A stretch of DNA of 64,000 nucleotides from Roseateles_C aquae (GCF_032337115.1 NZ_JAVXZY010000004.1:62001-126000), one strand, 5' to 3'; shown: positions 23,991 through 33,461, numbered from the stretch's first letter. Made by a program: numbers and translations. Notes: generated by a model not told the origin, from the letters alone.

Positions 23991-25903
23991 ATTCCGGCGG
24001 CTTCGAGCGAAGAAAGAAAGCGCTGAGCGTCCTGAAAGCCGATCACACGCTTGCCGTCGAGCTCTTCGCCGGCCGCATTGAAGAAGATCGTGCCCGGCGG
24101 GCCGAAGAGCTTGAAGCGCTTCAGCAGTTCGCGGTCTTCAGCGGAATTGGCCGTCACATCGGCCTTCAACAGCAGCGCCTTGGCCAGGCGCTGACGCACC
24201 TGCGGATCGCTGAAGGTGAAATGCTCCATCTCCTTGCAGGATTTGCACCAGTCGGCATAGAAGTCCAACATCACTGGGCGCCCTGCGCTGCGCAGCGCCG
24301 CATCCAGTTCGGCAACGCTGTGCACAGCCTGGAAGTTCAGCGCGCCGGCCTTGTCATCCTTGCCGCCCGCCGGCACGGTGGTGGCAGCCGCTTGTGCCGT
24401 CGTGACCACGCCGCTCAGCGGCTTGAGCGGATCGGTACCGCCGGCCGCTGCGCCCAGCCATTGCAGCAGGCCAAAGGCCAGCGCCGCAAAGGCCAGCGTC
24501 TTGCGCAGCCAGGCGCGCGGGCCGGCCACCACATGCCAGGGTTTGAGCAGCCCCAGCGCGAGCGAGGTGCCGACGAGCAGCGCGCCAAGCAAGGCCTGAT
24601 GCAATGCTTCGGCCAGCAGCGGCTGCACCGTCCACAAGGCCACGGCCAGCAGCAACATGCCGAAGAAGTGCTTGACGCCATCCATCCACGGGCCGGCGCG
24701 CGGCAGCAAGGTGCCGGCCGACAGGCCCAGCAGCAGCAAAGGTACGCTCATGCCGTTGGCCAGAGCGTAGAGGGCCGAGCCACCAAGCACCACGTCGTGC
24801 GTCTTGCTCAAGTACAGCAAGGCACTGGCCAGCACGCCGGTCACGCAGGGGCTGACCAACAAGGCCGACACCGCCCCCATCAGGAAGACGGCAGCAAAAC
24901 GGCCGCCTTCGAGCTTCTGCGAAGCATCGTTGAGGCGGTTCGCGATGCCGCTGGGCAGGCGCAGTTCGTAGGCACCGAACATGGACAGCGAGAACAGCAC
25001 CAGGGCCAGGCCAAACACCGTCAGCACGCCGGGCGACTGGAAGTAGGCCGCCAAGCCCTCTCCGGCCAGGCCCGCAGCCACGCCGAGCGCGGTATAGACC
25101 AAGGCCATGCCTTGTGAGTAGGCCAAGGCCAACAGAAAGCCTCGTTGGCGCGACACCTGCCCGCCGCCGCCCACGATGATGGACGCCAGGATGGGCACCA
25201 TGGGCAGTACGCAGGGGGTCAGCGACAAGCCCACGCCACCAATGAAGAACAGGCCGACCACCAGCCAGAAACGGCCGGACTGCAGCACGTCGTCAAGCCG
25301 GTTGCCGCTGTTGGTCGGCGGGCTGGCTTCAGCCGCGGCCGTGGGGCTGGCCTCTGGCTTGCTCAGCGCCAGCGGCGTGATCGCCTTGGACATCGCCGCG
25401 CCTTCGCCGGCCTCGGCATTGCCGAAGCTGCCCAGGCCCTCACCGGCAGGCAGCAGCGCGACGCTGCCGTCACCACCAAAGCCAGTCAGGCTGACGCGCA
25501 GCGCCCGCGTCATCGGCGGGTAGCACAGGCCCTTGTCCGCGCAGCCCTGGCCGGTCACACGCAATTCGAGCGGTGCACTGCCTTGCTTGACGGCCACCTT
25601 GACCGCGAGGCCCTCGCGGTAGATCTCGACCTGCTTCTGGAAGGTTTCGTCGAATTTCTTCTTGCCGTCCGGGATCTGCACATCGCCTAACTCGCCTGCA
25701 GCCAACTCGAACTTGTACTGCTCCCGGTACATGTAATAGCCAGGCGCAATCGCGAAGCGGACCTCGACAGTCTTGCCGTCGAGGGCTCGGGCCGCCAACT
25801 TGAAGGCCTGCTCGGGCTCGAGAAAATCATCGGCCCGGACACCCGGCAATGCCAAGAGCAGAACGATGGCCAGGCAGCACCTGGTAATGAATGAGTGAAG
25901 CAT
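23987..25903 (-). CDS. dsbD: Thiol:disulfide interchange protein DsbD
   Basis: A 638-residue inner-membrane reductase that passes electrons from cytoplasmic thioredoxin to the periplasm. A signal peptide (MLHSFITRCCLAIVLLLALPGVRA) precedes the periplasmic alpha domain with its Cys pair (GCADKGLCYPP). The membrane beta domain has about eight helices and the redox Cys in SLTPCVLPMVP and VSPCVTGVLA. The C-terminal thioredoxin-like gamma domain carries DFYADWCKSCKEMEHF. The start at 25903 was chosen for the signal peptide; the longer frame to 26005 adds a non-signal-like N-terminus. Confidence 0.93.
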   Translation of the reverse strand: MLHSFITRCCLAIVLLLALPGVRADDFLEPEQAFKLAARALDGKTVEVRFAIAPGYYMYREQYKFELAAGELGDVQIPDGKKKFDETFQKQVEIYREGLAVKVAVKQGSAPLELRVTGQGCADKGLCYPPMTRALRVSLTGFGGDGSVALLPAGEGLGSFGNAEAGEGAAMSKAITPLALSKPEASPTAAAEASPPTNSGNRLDDVLQSGRFWLVVGLFFIGGVGLSLTPCVLPMVPILASIIVGGGGQVSRQRGFLLALAYSQGMALVYTALGVAAGLAGEGLAAYFQSPGVLTVFGLALVLFSLSMFGAYELRLPSGIANRLNDASQKLEGGRFAAVFLMGAVSALLVSPCVTGVLASALLYLSKTHDVVLGGSALYALANGMSVPLLLLGLSAGTLLPRAGPWMDGVKHFFGMLLLAVALWTVQPLLAEALHQALLGALLVGTSLALGLLKPWHVVAGPRAWLRKTLAFAALAFGLLQWLGAAAGGTDPLKPLSGVVTTAQAAATTVPAGGKDDKAGALNFQAVHSVAELDAALRSAGRPVMLDFYADWCKSCKEMEHFTFSDPQVRQRLAKALLLKADVTANSAEDRELLKRFKLFGPPGTIFFNAAGEELDGKRVIGFQDAQRFLSSLEAAGI

Positions 25904-26127
25904 CTGAAGCGCTTTGCTTGTGCATGTGCCAGGCAAGGCCCCGGCAGAGGTGACATGAGCGGCAGCAACTGCGAGCTGCCCCATTGATGGTTCCATAGCT
26001 GGCAAACCCAGCCGTAACCGACCTGAAAGGGCGAGAGCTTAGCCGGAAAGCTGCCCCTGGCCATTAGCCATTGGGCAATAGCCACTTGCCATCGCCTCCA
26101 CGAGACCTCGGCAGAGAACTCAGGACG

Positions 26128-26152
26128 AAAAAAAAGCCAGCAGATGCTGGCT
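26128..26152 (-). terminator. Terminator of the alpha (rplQ) operon
   Basis: Eight-base stem AGCCAGCA / TGCTGGCT with a two-base centre, followed on the minus strand by seven or more T, 20 bases after rplQ. Confidence 0.85.
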
Positions 26153-26171
26153 TCTTATCGCAGTTGCTCGA

Positions 26172-26570
26172 TTACTCGGCAGCGGCTTCGGTGCTGGCTT
26201 CAGCGCCGGCTTCGGCACGGTCAACCAGTTCCACATAGGCCATCGGCGCATTGTCGCCAACGCGGAAGCCCATCTTCAGGATGCGGGTGTAGCCGCCCGG
26301 ACGGGTCTGGAAACGCGGACCCAGTTCGTTGAACAGCTTGCTGACGATGTCGCGATCGCGCAGGCGGTCAAAAGCCAGACGGCGGTTGGCCAGCGTGGGT
26401 TCCTTGGCCAGGGTGATCAGCGGCTCGACGACGCGACGCAGTTCCTTGGCCTTGGGCACGGTGGTCTTGATGGCTTCGTGCTGCAGCAGCGAGACTGCCA
26501 TATTGCGCAGCATTGCCTTGCGGTGTTCGCTGGTACGGTTCAGCTTACGGAGGCCGTTACGGTGACGCAT
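26172..26570 (-). CDS. rplQ: 50S ribosomal protein L17
   Basis: A 132-residue protein with the L17 core (MRHRNGLRKLNRTSEHRKAML, TTVPKAKELRRVVEPLITLAK) and an Ala/Glu-rich tail. L17 lies near the exit of the peptide tunnel. It is the last gene of the rpsM-rpsK-rpsD-rpoA-rplQ group and is followed by a strong terminator. A repeat-like element separates it from rpoA. Confidence 0.97.
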   Translation of the reverse strand: MRHRNGLRKLNRTSEHRKAMLRNMAVSLLQHEAIKTTVPKAKELRRVVEPLITLAKEPTLANRRLAFDRLRDRDIVSKLFNELGPRFQTRPGGYTRILKMGFRVGDNAPMAYVELVDRAEAGAEASTEAAAE

Positions 26571-26700
26571 GGTGCTTTCCTTTCCTACTATGTAATACCA
26601 GCAGCCGGATCAGGTACTGCCGGGGCACCGAGCGGGGTTTGTCAACACCCCACCCTTTTCAAAATACTCTCAGCCCGTCTTCCCCAGTGGAGCTTCAGGG

Positions 26701-26762
26701 ACCGGCTCTGCCGGCCCGAGAAGCTCGCCCCCTGACGGGGGCGCGCGTCAGCGCGTAGGGGG
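26701..26762 (-). repeat. Intergenic palindromic element, copy 1 (rpoA-rplQ)
   Basis: Consists of a CCGGCtctGCCGG hairpin, then GCTCGCCCCCTgacGGGGGC, a GCGCgtcaGCGC hairpin and TAGGGGG. The same order of parts recurs at 43426, with different hairpin stems. It resembles extragenic repeats common in Burkholderiales; on the minus strand it would fold into consecutive hairpins between two co-transcribed genes. Confidence 0.6.
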
Positions 26763-26771
26763 AGAGCGTGA

Positions 26772-27761
26772 TCAGCGCTTATCCAAGCCTTGCGGCGGCC
26801 AGTTCTCCAGGCGTGCGCCCAGAGTCAGGCCACGCGAAGCCAGCACTTCCTTGATTTCGTTGAGCGACTTGCGACCCAGGTTCGGGGTCTTCAGCAGCTC
26901 GGTCTCGGTGCGCTGGATCAGGTCGCCGATGTAATAGATGTTTTCGGCCTTCAGGCAGTTGGCCGAACGCACGGTCAGTTCGAGCTCATCGACAGGGCGC
27001 AGCAGGATCGGATCGAAGCTGCTGGAGCGCTGTGCCGGCTGGTCAAAGGCGTCGACCAGGTCGGTGCCTTGCAGCTGAGCGAACACGGCCAGTTGTTCAA
27101 CCAGGATCTTAGCCGACGCACGGATCGCTTCCTCGGGCGAGATAGCGCCGTTGGTTTCGATTTCCATGACCAGCTTGTCCAGATCGGTACGCTGCTCAAC
27201 GCGAGCGTTTTCGACGGCGTAGCTGACGCGACGGACCGGCGAGAACGAAGCGTCCAAGACGATACGACCAATGCTCTTGGTCGGCTCGTCGCCATAGCGG
27301 CGCATCGTGCCGGGCACATAGCCGCGGCCCTTCTCGACCTTGATCTGCATGTCCAGCTTGCCGCCTTGCGACAGATGGGCAATCACGTGGTCCGGGTTGA
27401 TGATCTCGACGTCATGCGGAGTCTGGATGTCGGCTGCCGTGACCGGGCCTTCACCTTCCTTGCGCAGGACCAGGGTCACTTCCTCACGGTTGTGCAGACG
27501 GAACACCACGCCCTTCAGGTTGAGCATGATGTGAACGACGTCTTCCTGCACGCCATCGATGGCCGAGTACTCGTGCAGCACCCCAGCGATCGTGACTTCC
27601 GTCGGCGCATAACCCACCATCGAGGACAGCAACACACGGCGCAGGGCGTTGCCCAGGGTGTGGCCATAGCCGCGTTCGAACGGCTCCAGAGTGACCTTGG
27701 CGCGGTGACCGCCCAGGGGCTCCACATTGATGGATTTGGGTTTGAGCAGATTGGTTTGCAT
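26772..27761 (-). CDS. rpoA: RNA polymerase alpha subunit
   Basis: A 329-residue subunit. The N-terminal assembly domain is seen in GHRAKVTLEPFERGYGHTLG and ALRRVLLSSMVGYAPTEV. The C-terminal domain that contacts UP elements and activators covers about 250-315, with RSANCLKAENIYYIGDL and LGRKSLNEIKEVLASRGL. Gene order and length are as in other betaproteobacteria. Confidence 0.98.
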   Translation of the reverse strand: MQTNLLKPKSINVEPLGGHRAKVTLEPFERGYGHTLGNALRRVLLSSMVGYAPTEVTIAGVLHEYSAIDGVQEDVVHIMLNLKGVVFRLHNREEVTLVLRKEGEGPVTAADIQTPHDVEIINPDHVIAHLSQGGKLDMQIKVEKGRGYVPGTMRRYGDEPTKSIGRIVLDASFSPVRRVSYAVENARVEQRTDLDKLVMEIETNGAISPEEAIRASAKILVEQLAVFAQLQGTDLVDAFDQPAQRSSSFDPILLRPVDELELTVRSANCLKAENIYYIGDLIQRTETELLKTPNLGRKSLNEIKEVLASRGLTLGARLENWPPQGLDKR

Positions 27762-27900
27762 GAGGTCTTTCTTTCAATACCCTCGGTTCGTTACACCGAT
27801 AAGGCTGATGGACCAGCCGGGCCGGCCGCTTGCGGCTTGAACCCGGACGAGGAAAAGCCGAGCAGGCTCCCAAGAGAGCCGCTCGGCCAGTACGGGTCGA

Positions 27901-28524
27901 TTAGCGCGAGTACAACTCAACGATCAGCGATTCGTTGATTTCGGCACCGAATTCATCACGGTCCGGAGCCTTCTTGAACACGCCTTCCAGCTTGGTGCCG
28001 TCCACTTGCACCCAGGCCGGCAGACCGATGGAATCGGCCAGCTTGAAAGCGTCGATGATACGCAGCTGCTTCTTGGCCTTTTCGCGCACAGCGACGACGT
28101 CGCCGGCCTTGACCAGGTAGGAAGCGATGTTGACGACTTCACCGTTCACGGTGATGCCCTTGTGCGAGACCAGCTGACGAGCTTCAGCGCGGGTCGAGCC
28201 GAAGCCCATGCGGTAGACGACGTTGTCCAGACGCGATTCCAGCAGCGTCAGCAGGTTGACGCCGGTCGAACCCTTGCGGCGCTCGGCTTCAGCGAAATAG
28301 CGGCGGAACTGACGCTCCAGCACGCCGTACATGCGCTTGACCTTTTGCTTTTCACGCAGTTGCAGACCGAAGTCCGAGGTGCGCTGGCCGGAAGTGCGAC
28401 CATGCTGACCAGGCTTGGAATCAAACTTGGCCTTGTCGCTGATGGCGCGGCGGGCGCTCTTCAGGAACAGGTCGGTGCCTTCACGGCGGGAAAGTTTGGC
28501 CTTGGGGCCGAGATAACGTGCCAC
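27901..28524 (-). CDS. rpsD: 30S ribosomal protein S4
   Basis: A 207-residue protein with the S4 RNA-binding domain (SRLDNVVYRMGFGSTRAEAR, QLVSHKGITVNGEVVNI). In E. coli, S4 nucleates 30S assembly and represses its own operon. Here 219 bases with two hairpins lie between rpsK and rpsD, possibly the place of such control. Confidence 0.98.
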   Translation of the reverse strand: MARYLGPKAKLSRREGTDLFLKSARRAISDKAKFDSKPGQHGRTSGQRTSDFGLQLREKQKVKRMYGVLERQFRRYFAEAERRKGSTGVNLLTLLESRLDNVVYRMGFGSTRAEARQLVSHKGITVNGEVVNIASYLVKAGDVVAVREKAKKQLRIIDAFKLADSIGLPAWVQVDGTKLEGVFKKAPDRDEFGAEINESLIVELYSR

Positions 28525-28634
28525 TTTGCGTGTCCTTGTTCAATCTGACGCAGGTTTGCCACGATGGGCAGCGAAACTTGCGCGAGTCCGGCCGTGTTTT
28601 TATAGGCTCGAACGGTGGTCTTAGGAGGCTTGAA

Positions 28635-28702
28635 GTGCATCAAAAACGATGCACGATGGGCCTCAGCAAAACAGCCGGCGCGGCACTTTCGTGCCCGCCG
28701 GC
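28635..28702 (-). promoter_or_regulatory. Hairpins in the rpsK-rpsD intergenic region
   Basis: GTGCATC/GATGCAC forms a perfect 7-base stem at 28635-28654. A longer hairpin at 28674-28702 pairs GCCGGCG.GGCAC with GTGCC.CGCCGGC. On the minus strand the latter is followed by TGTTTTG, so it could be an attenuator or a partial terminator. Confidence 0.5.
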
Positions 28703-28743
28703 GCGGAAATCAAACCGCGATTATCGCACCAAAGACCGAAATC

Positions 28744-29148
28744 TTAGATACGACGACGCTTTTGAGGACGGCAACCGTTGTGCGGCACCGGCGTCACGTC
28801 AGAGATCGAGTTGATGCGGATGCCCAGTGCGGCCAGAGCGCGCACCGAAGACTCGCGACCCGGGCCGGGGCCCTTGATCTTGACGTCGAGGTTCTTGATA
28901 CCTTGTTCTTGAGCAGCACGGCCGGCCACTTCAGCAGCCACCTGGGCAGCGAAGGGGGTCGACTTGCGCGAGCCCTTGAAACCTTGGCCGCCGGACGAAG
29001 CCCAGGACAGGGCGCCGCCTTGACGGTCAGTGATCGTGATGATCGTGTTGTTGAACGAGGCGTGAACGTGAGCGATACCGTCGGCAACGTTCTTGCGAAC
29101 CTTCTTGCGAACGCGCTGTGCAGCCGAGTTATTGGGTGCTTTTGCCAT
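28744..29148 (-). CDS. rpsK: 30S ribosomal protein S11
   Basis: A 134-residue protein with GIAHVHASFNNTIITITDRQG and the basic C-terminal TPVPHNGCRPQKRRRI that is diagnostic for S11, a platform protein of the 30S subunit. It follows rpsM by 29 bases. Confidence 0.98.
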   Translation of the reverse strand: MAKAPNNSAAQRVRKKVRKNVADGIAHVHASFNNTIITITDRQGGALSWASSGGQGFKGSRKSTPFAAQVAAEVAGRAAQEQGIKNLDVKIKGPGPGRESSVRALAALGIRINSISDVTPVPHNGCRPQKRRRI

Positions 29149-29177
29149 GATGAGCTTTCTTCAGTCCTTGCGCCAGA

Positions 29178-29543
29178 TCACTTCTTGCCGGTGGCAGCGG
29201 ACTTGCGCGGACCCTTGCGGGTACGGGCATTGGTACGCGTACGCTGGCCGCGCATCGGCAGGCCACGGCGATGACGGAAACCACGGTAGCAACCGAGGTC
29301 CATCAGACGCTTGATGTTGATCGACATCTCACGGCGCAGATCGCCCTCGATGGTCATCTTGCCCACTTCATCACGGATCTTTTCCAGATCAGCGTCAGTG
29401 AGGTCCTTGACCTTCTTGTCGAACGGGATACCGCAAGTCGTGCAGATCTTCTGAGCGGTCGTACGGCCAATGCCGTAGATCGAAGTCAGACCGATCTCAG
29501 TGTGCTTTTGCGGCGGAATGTTGATACCAGCAATACGTGCCAT
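29178..29543 (-). CDS. rpsM: 30S ribosomal protein S13
   Basis: A 121-residue protein: MARIAGINIPPQKH, LTSIYGIGRTTAQKI (helix-hairpin-helix) and the basic tail RGLPMRGQRTRTNARTRKG. S13 contacts the P-site tRNA and the 50S subunit. First of the alpha-operon proteins after rpmJ. Confidence 0.98.
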   Translation of the reverse strand: MARIAGINIPPQKHTEIGLTSIYGIGRTTAQKICTTCGIPFDKKVKDLTDADLEKIRDEVGKMTIEGDLRREMSINIKRLMDLGCYRGFRHRRGLPMRGQRTRTNARTRKGPRKSAATGKK

Positions 29544-29577
29544 GTGCGTCCTCTAATTCGCTCGTGTCGTGCAGCAA

Positions 29578-29691
29578 TCAGCCTTGGCGCTGCTTGTGGC
29601 GCGGATCGGTACAGATCACACGCACCACGCCCTTGCGACGGATGATCTTGCAATTGCGGCACATCTTCTTGACGGATGCCGAAACTTTCAT
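29578..29691 (-). CDS. rpmJ: 50S ribosomal protein L36
   Basis: A 37-residue protein, MKVSASVKKMCRNCKIIRRK then GVVRVICTDPRHKQRQG. Cys11, Cys14, Cys27 and His32 form the zinc site of the C+ form. It lies between infA and rpsM, the usual place. Confidence 0.96.
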   Translation of the reverse strand: MKVSASVKKMCRNCKIIRRKGVVRVICTDPRHKQRQG

Positions 29692-29750
29692 GGTCTGCTC
29701 CTTGACCTACTCTATATCGCTCAAACAGCGCGTCCGGGGAAAAAACTAGC

Positions 29751-29969
29751 TCACTTCGCCCGGAAAACGATGCGAGCACGACTCAAATCGTACGGTGTCA
29801 GTTCAACGGTCACCTTGTCGCCAGGCAGGATGCGGATGTAGTGCATGCGCATCTTGCCGGAGATGTGACCGAGAACGACGTGGCCGTTCTCCAGCTTCAC
29901 ACGAAACGTGGCATTAGGAAGATTCTCAAGAATCTCGCCTTGCATCTGAATGACGTCGTCTTTCGCCAT
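29751..29969 (-). CDS. infA: Translation initiation factor IF-1
   Basis: A 72-residue S1/OB-fold protein (AKDDVIQMQGEILENLPNAT, MRMHYIRILPGDKVTVEL) that binds the A site during initiation. It lies between secY and rpmJ, the usual betaproteobacterial place. Confidence 0.98.
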   Translation of the reverse strand: MAKDDVIQMQGEILENLPNATFRVKLENGHVVLGHISGKMRMHYIRILPGDKVTVELTPYDLSRARIVFRAK

Positions 29970-30018
29970 GCCTTCGTTTCTGAATTAGTTGGAACGGTTA
30001 AACAGTGGTTCAGCTGAA

Positions 30019-31329
30019 TCAGCTGGCCTTGAAATTTGCCTTCTTCAGCAGCGACTCGTACTGCTGGCTCATCACATAAGACTGCACCTGGGCCCAGAAG
30101 TCCATGGTCACCACCACGATGATCAGCAGGGAAGTGCCGCCAAAGTAGAAGGGAACGTTGTACTTCAGTGTCAGGAACTCCGGCAGCAAACACACACCAG
30201 TGATGTAGATGGCGCCGGCCATCGTCAAACGCGACAAGATCTTGTCGATGTGCTTCGCCGTCTGGTCGCCAGGACGAATCCCGGGAATGAAGGCGCCGCT
30301 CTTCTTCAGGTTGTCTGCAGTCTCACGGCTGTTGAACACCAGGGCCGTGTAGAAGAAGCAGAAGAACACGATGGCAGCAGCGTAGAGCAGCACGTAAATC
30401 GGCTGTCCAGGACGCAGCATGTCCGCGATGTCCTTCAACCAGCGCAGGCTGTCACCGGTTGCAAACCAGCTCACGAGCGTGGTCGGCAACAGAATGATCG
30501 ACGAAGCGAAGATCGGCGGGATCACGCCCGACATGTTCAGCTTCAGCGGCAGGTGCGAAGACTGCCCGCCGTAGACCTTGTTGCCGACTTGTCGCTTGGC
30601 GTAGTTCACCAAGATCTTGCGCTGACCGCGCTCGACGAAGACGACCAGATAGGTCACGGCAGCAACAATCGCCACCACCACCAGGCAGGAGATGATGCTC
30701 ATCGCACCGGTGCGCACCAACTCCAGCAAGCCACCAATGGCGCCAGGCAAACCTGCAGCGATACCGCCGAAGATCAGGATCGAGATCCCGTTGCCCAGAC
30801 CGCGCTCGGTAATTTGCTCACCCAGCCACATCAGGAACATGGTGCCGGCCACGAGGCTGGTCACTGCCGTCAGGCGGAAACCAAAACCAGGTTGCAACAC
30901 CAGACCCGGCGAGCTTTCCAGCGCCAGAGCAATGCTCAGCGATTGGAACAGCGCCAGACCCACCGTGCCATAACGGGTGTACTGAGTGATCCGACGGCGA
31001 CCGGACTCGCCTTCCTTCTTCAGCGCTTCCAGGCTCGGCACCACATACGTCATCAACTGCAGGACGATGGAAGCCGAGATGTAGGGCGTGATGCCCAGCG
31101 CGAAGACGGTGAAGCGCGACAGCGCACCGCCCGAGAACATGTTGAACAGGCTCAGGATGCCGCCCTCCTGGCCCTTGAAGAACTGCTGCAGCTGGGCCGG
31201 ATCGATACCGGGCACGGGGATATGCGCCCCGATGCGGTAAACGACCAGCGCCAGCAACAGGAACACAAGCCGACGATTCAGATCGCCGAACTTGCCGCTC
31301 TTGGCCAGTTGAGTTGGGTTGGTAGCCAC
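30019..31329 (-). CDS. secY: Protein translocase subunit SecY
   Basis: A 436-residue, ten-helix channel protein of the Sec system. RIGAHIPVPGIDPAQLQQFF near the N-terminus and the GITPYISASIVLQLMTYVVP segment are diagnostic. It works with SecE (60017) and SecG (not in the window). It follows rplO in the spc group. Confidence 0.98.
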   Translation of the reverse strand: MATNPTQLAKSGKFGDLNRRLVFLLLALVVYRIGAHIPVPGIDPAQLQQFFKGQEGGILSLFNMFSGGALSRFTVFALGITPYISASIVLQLMTYVVPSLEALKKEGESGRRRITQYTRYGTVGLALFQSLSIALALESSPGLVLQPGFGFRLTAVTSLVAGTMFLMWLGEQITERGLGNGISILIFGGIAAGLPGAIGGLLELVRTGAMSIISCLVVVAIVAAVTYLVVFVERGQRKILVNYAKRQVGNKVYGGQSSHLPLKLNMSGVIPPIFASSIILLPTTLVSWFATGDSLRWLKDIADMLRPGQPIYVLLYAAAIVFFCFFYTALVFNSRETADNLKKSGAFIPGIRPGDQTAKHIDKILSRLTMAGAIYITGVCLLPEFLTLKYNVPFYFGGTSLLIIVVVTMDFWAQVQSYVMSQQYESLLKKANFKAS

Positions 31330-31349
31330 TGTTGCCTTGTTCCCGAAAC

Positions 31350-31781
31350 TTAGGCGACCGAGCCGCCAGCGGCTTCGATGGCAGCCTTGGCACCGGCCGT
31401 CGCGGCCACGCCCTTGAGCGCGACCTTGCGGCTGATGGCGCCGGACAGGATGACCTTGACCGACTTCGCCAGTTGCGACACCAGGCCAACGGCCTTCAGC
31501 GTCGACACGTCGATTTCGTCACCGGCCAGCTTGTCCAGATCGCTCAGAGTGATCTCAGCGTTGAACGGCAGGCTTTGCGACTTGAAACCGCGCTTCGGCA
31601 GACGACGTTGCAGGGGCATCTGGCCGCCTTCAAAGCCGACCTTGTGATAGCCACCGGCACGCGACTTTTGACCCTTGTGGCCACGACCTGCGGTCTTGCC
31701 CAGTCCCGAGCCAATGCCACGGCCCACGCGACGCTTGGCGTGCTTGGCACCAGCGGCGGGCTTGATGGTATTGAGTTGCAT
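31350..31781 (-). CDS. rplO: 50S ribosomal protein L15
   Basis: A 143-residue protein with the Gly/Arg/Lys-rich N-terminus (AKRRVGRGIGSGLGKTAGRG) and the FEGGQMPLQRRLPKRGF motif of L15, a late 50S assembly protein. Spacing to rpmD and secY is short, consistent with one operon. Confidence 0.97.
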   Translation of the reverse strand: MQLNTIKPAAGAKHAKRRVGRGIGSGLGKTAGRGHKGQKSRAGGYHKVGFEGGQMPLQRRLPKRGFKSQSLPFNAEITLSDLDKLAGDEIDVSTLKAVGLVSQLAKSVKVILSGAISRKVALKGVAATAGAKAAIEAAGGSVA

Positions 31782-31808
31782 CTTGTGTTCCTCAGTTCGT
31801 GATGGCGC

Positions 31809-31991
31809 TTACAGCACCTGCACGAGGTAGGCGATCTTGTTGATCATGCCGCGCACTGCCGGCGTGTCTTCCAACACGCTGGTGCTGTTCAGCTTGCGCA
31901 GGCCCAGACCAACCACGGTGGCACGGTGCGAAGCACGGGTGCCGATCGGGCTGCGAACCAGCTTGACCGTCAGAGTTTTCTTGTCAGACAT
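31809..31991 (-). CDS. rpmD: 50S ribosomal protein L30
   Basis: A 60-residue protein (KKTLTVKLVRSPIGTRASHR, VVGLGLRKLNSTSVLEDTPA) of usual length, between rpsE and rplO. Confidence 0.97.
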   Translation of the reverse strand: MSDKKTLTVKLVRSPIGTRASHRATVVGLGLRKLNSTSVLEDTPAVRGMINKIAYLVQVL

Positions 31992-32013
31992 GTGTCTCTC
32001 CAGTACTGCCGAA

Positions 32014-32532
32014 TCAGCCGAGGATGTCTTCGACCGACTTGCCGCGCTTGGCAGCGACTTCAGCAGCCGTCGTCGAACGCTTCAGGGCGTCCAGCGTGGC
32101 GCGAACCATGTTGTACGGGTTGGTCGAACCGTGGCTCTTGGTCACGATATCGGTCACGCCCATCACTTCGAACACAGCACGCATCGGGCCGCCAGCGATC
32201 ACGCCGGTACCGGCAGGAGCCGGCGCCATGATCACGTGCGCAGCGCCGTGCTCACCCACCACGTTGTGATGGATGGTGCCGTTCTTCAGAGCGACCTTGA
32301 CCATATTGCGGCGAGCCGATTCCATGGCCTTTTGCACGGCGACCGGAACTTCCTTCGCCTTGCCCTTGCCCATGCCGATACGGCCATCACCGTCACCGAC
32401 CACCGTCAGTGCTGCGAAGGACAGCGTACGGCCGCCCTTGACCACCTTGGTGACGCGGTTGACCGCAATCATCTTTTCACGCAGGCCGTCGTCGTTGCCT
32501 TCAGTCTGCGCACGAGGTTGAAACTTTGCCAT
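32014..32532 (-). CDS. rpsE: 30S ribosomal protein S5
   Basis: A 172-residue protein with GLREKMIAVNRVTKVVKGGR and GDGDGRIGMGKGKAKEVPVA, the S5 double-stranded RNA-binding region. S5 affects decoding accuracy. It lies between rplR and rpmD. Confidence 0.98.
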   Translation of the reverse strand: MAKFQPRAQTEGNDDGLREKMIAVNRVTKVVKGGRTLSFAALTVVGDGDGRIGMGKGKAKEVPVAVQKAMESARRNMVKVALKNGTIHHNVVGEHGAAHVIMAPAPAGTGVIAGGPMRAVFEVMGVTDIVTKSHGSTNPYNMVRATLDALKRSTTAAEVAAKRGKSVEDILG

Positions 32533-32550
32533 TTCGAAATCCTTTTTGCG

Positions 32551-32916
32551 TCAGAACTGCAGGCCGGCTTCGCGAGCTGCTTCGGCCAGAGCCTTGACAC
32601 GGCCGTGATAGGCGAAACCTGCACGGTCGAATGCCACCTTCTCGATGCCAGCGGCCTTCGCCTTCTCGGCGATGCGCTTGCCGATCAGGGTCGCGGCGGC
32701 AACATTGCCACCCTTGCCTTCGGCGCCCAGCTGAGCACGGACTTCCTTCTCGGCAGTCGATGCGCTGGCCAGCACTTGCGTACCGTCGTCGGAGATGACG
32801 CTGGCGTAGATGTGCAGGTTGGAGCGGAAAACCGTCAGGCGAGCGACGCGTTGCACGGCGATACGTGCACGGGTTTGGCGCGAACGACGGATGCGCTGTT
32901 CTTTCTTGGTCAACAT
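32551..32916 (-). CDS. rplR: 50S ribosomal protein L18
   Basis: A 121-residue 5S rRNA-binding protein (RLTVFRSNLHIYASVISDDG, AFDRAGFAYHGRVKALAEAA) with a basic N-terminus. Located between rplF and rpsE. Confidence 0.97.
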   Translation of the reverse strand: MLTKKEQRIRRSRQTRARIAVQRVARLTVFRSNLHIYASVISDDGTQVLASASTAEKEVRAQLGAEGKGGNVAAATLIGKRIAEKAKAAGIEKVAFDRAGFAYHGRVKALAEAAREAGLQF

Positions 32917-32927
32917 GGCGCTGCTCC

Positions 32928-33461
32928 TTACTTCTTCTTGGTCTCTTTGAGGGAGACCTTTTCGTCGGCATAGCGGATGCCCTTGCCCTTGTAGGGCTCG
33001 GGGGGACGGATGGCGCGCACTTCAGCGGCGATCTGACCCACCACTTGGCGGTCAGCACCCTTGATCAGGATTTCGGTCTGGGTCGGGCACTCAACCTTGA
33101 TACCAGCCGGCATATCCTTCACGACGGGGTGCGAGAAGCCGATTTGCAGGTTCAGCTTCTGGCCTTGAGCCTGAGCGCGGAAACCCACACCCACCAGGCT
33201 CAGCTTGCGCTCGAAACCCTTGCTGACGCCATTGACCATATTGGCCACCAGCGCACGCATCGTGCCGCTCAACGCATCAGCATCAGCCGATTCGTTGACC
33301 GGAGCAAACGTCAGCTTGCCGCCTTCGTTCTTGACGCTGACCAGAGCATTGGCCGGACGAACCAGCGTACCCAGGGCACCCTTCACGCTGATCTGCTCAG
33401 CGGAGATCGTCACGTCCACACCTTGCGGGACGGCGACCGGCATTTTTCCTACGCGGGACAT
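32928..33461 (-). CDS. rplF: 50S ribosomal protein L6
   Basis: A 177-residue protein with two L6 repeats; KMPVAVPQGVDVTI at the start and the signature IRPPEPYKGKGIRYADEKV near the C-terminus. It lies close to the GTPase centre of the 50S subunit. Confidence 0.98.
   Translation of the reverse strand: MSRVGKMPVAVPQGVDVTISAEQISVKGALGTLVRPANALVSVKNEGGKLTFAPVNESADADALSGTMRALVANMVNGVSKGFERKLSLVGVGFRAQAQGQKLNLQIGFSHPVVKDMPAGIKVECPTQTEILIKGADRQVVGQIAAEVRAIRPPEPYKGKGIRYADEKVSLKETKKK

Noticed and set aside
24221..25117. 298-codon plus-strand frame opposite dsbD
   Set aside because: Antisense shadow; dsbD is clearly the real gene.
29989..31353. 454-codon plus-strand frame opposite secY
   Set aside because: Antisense shadow; composition rich in His and Gln.
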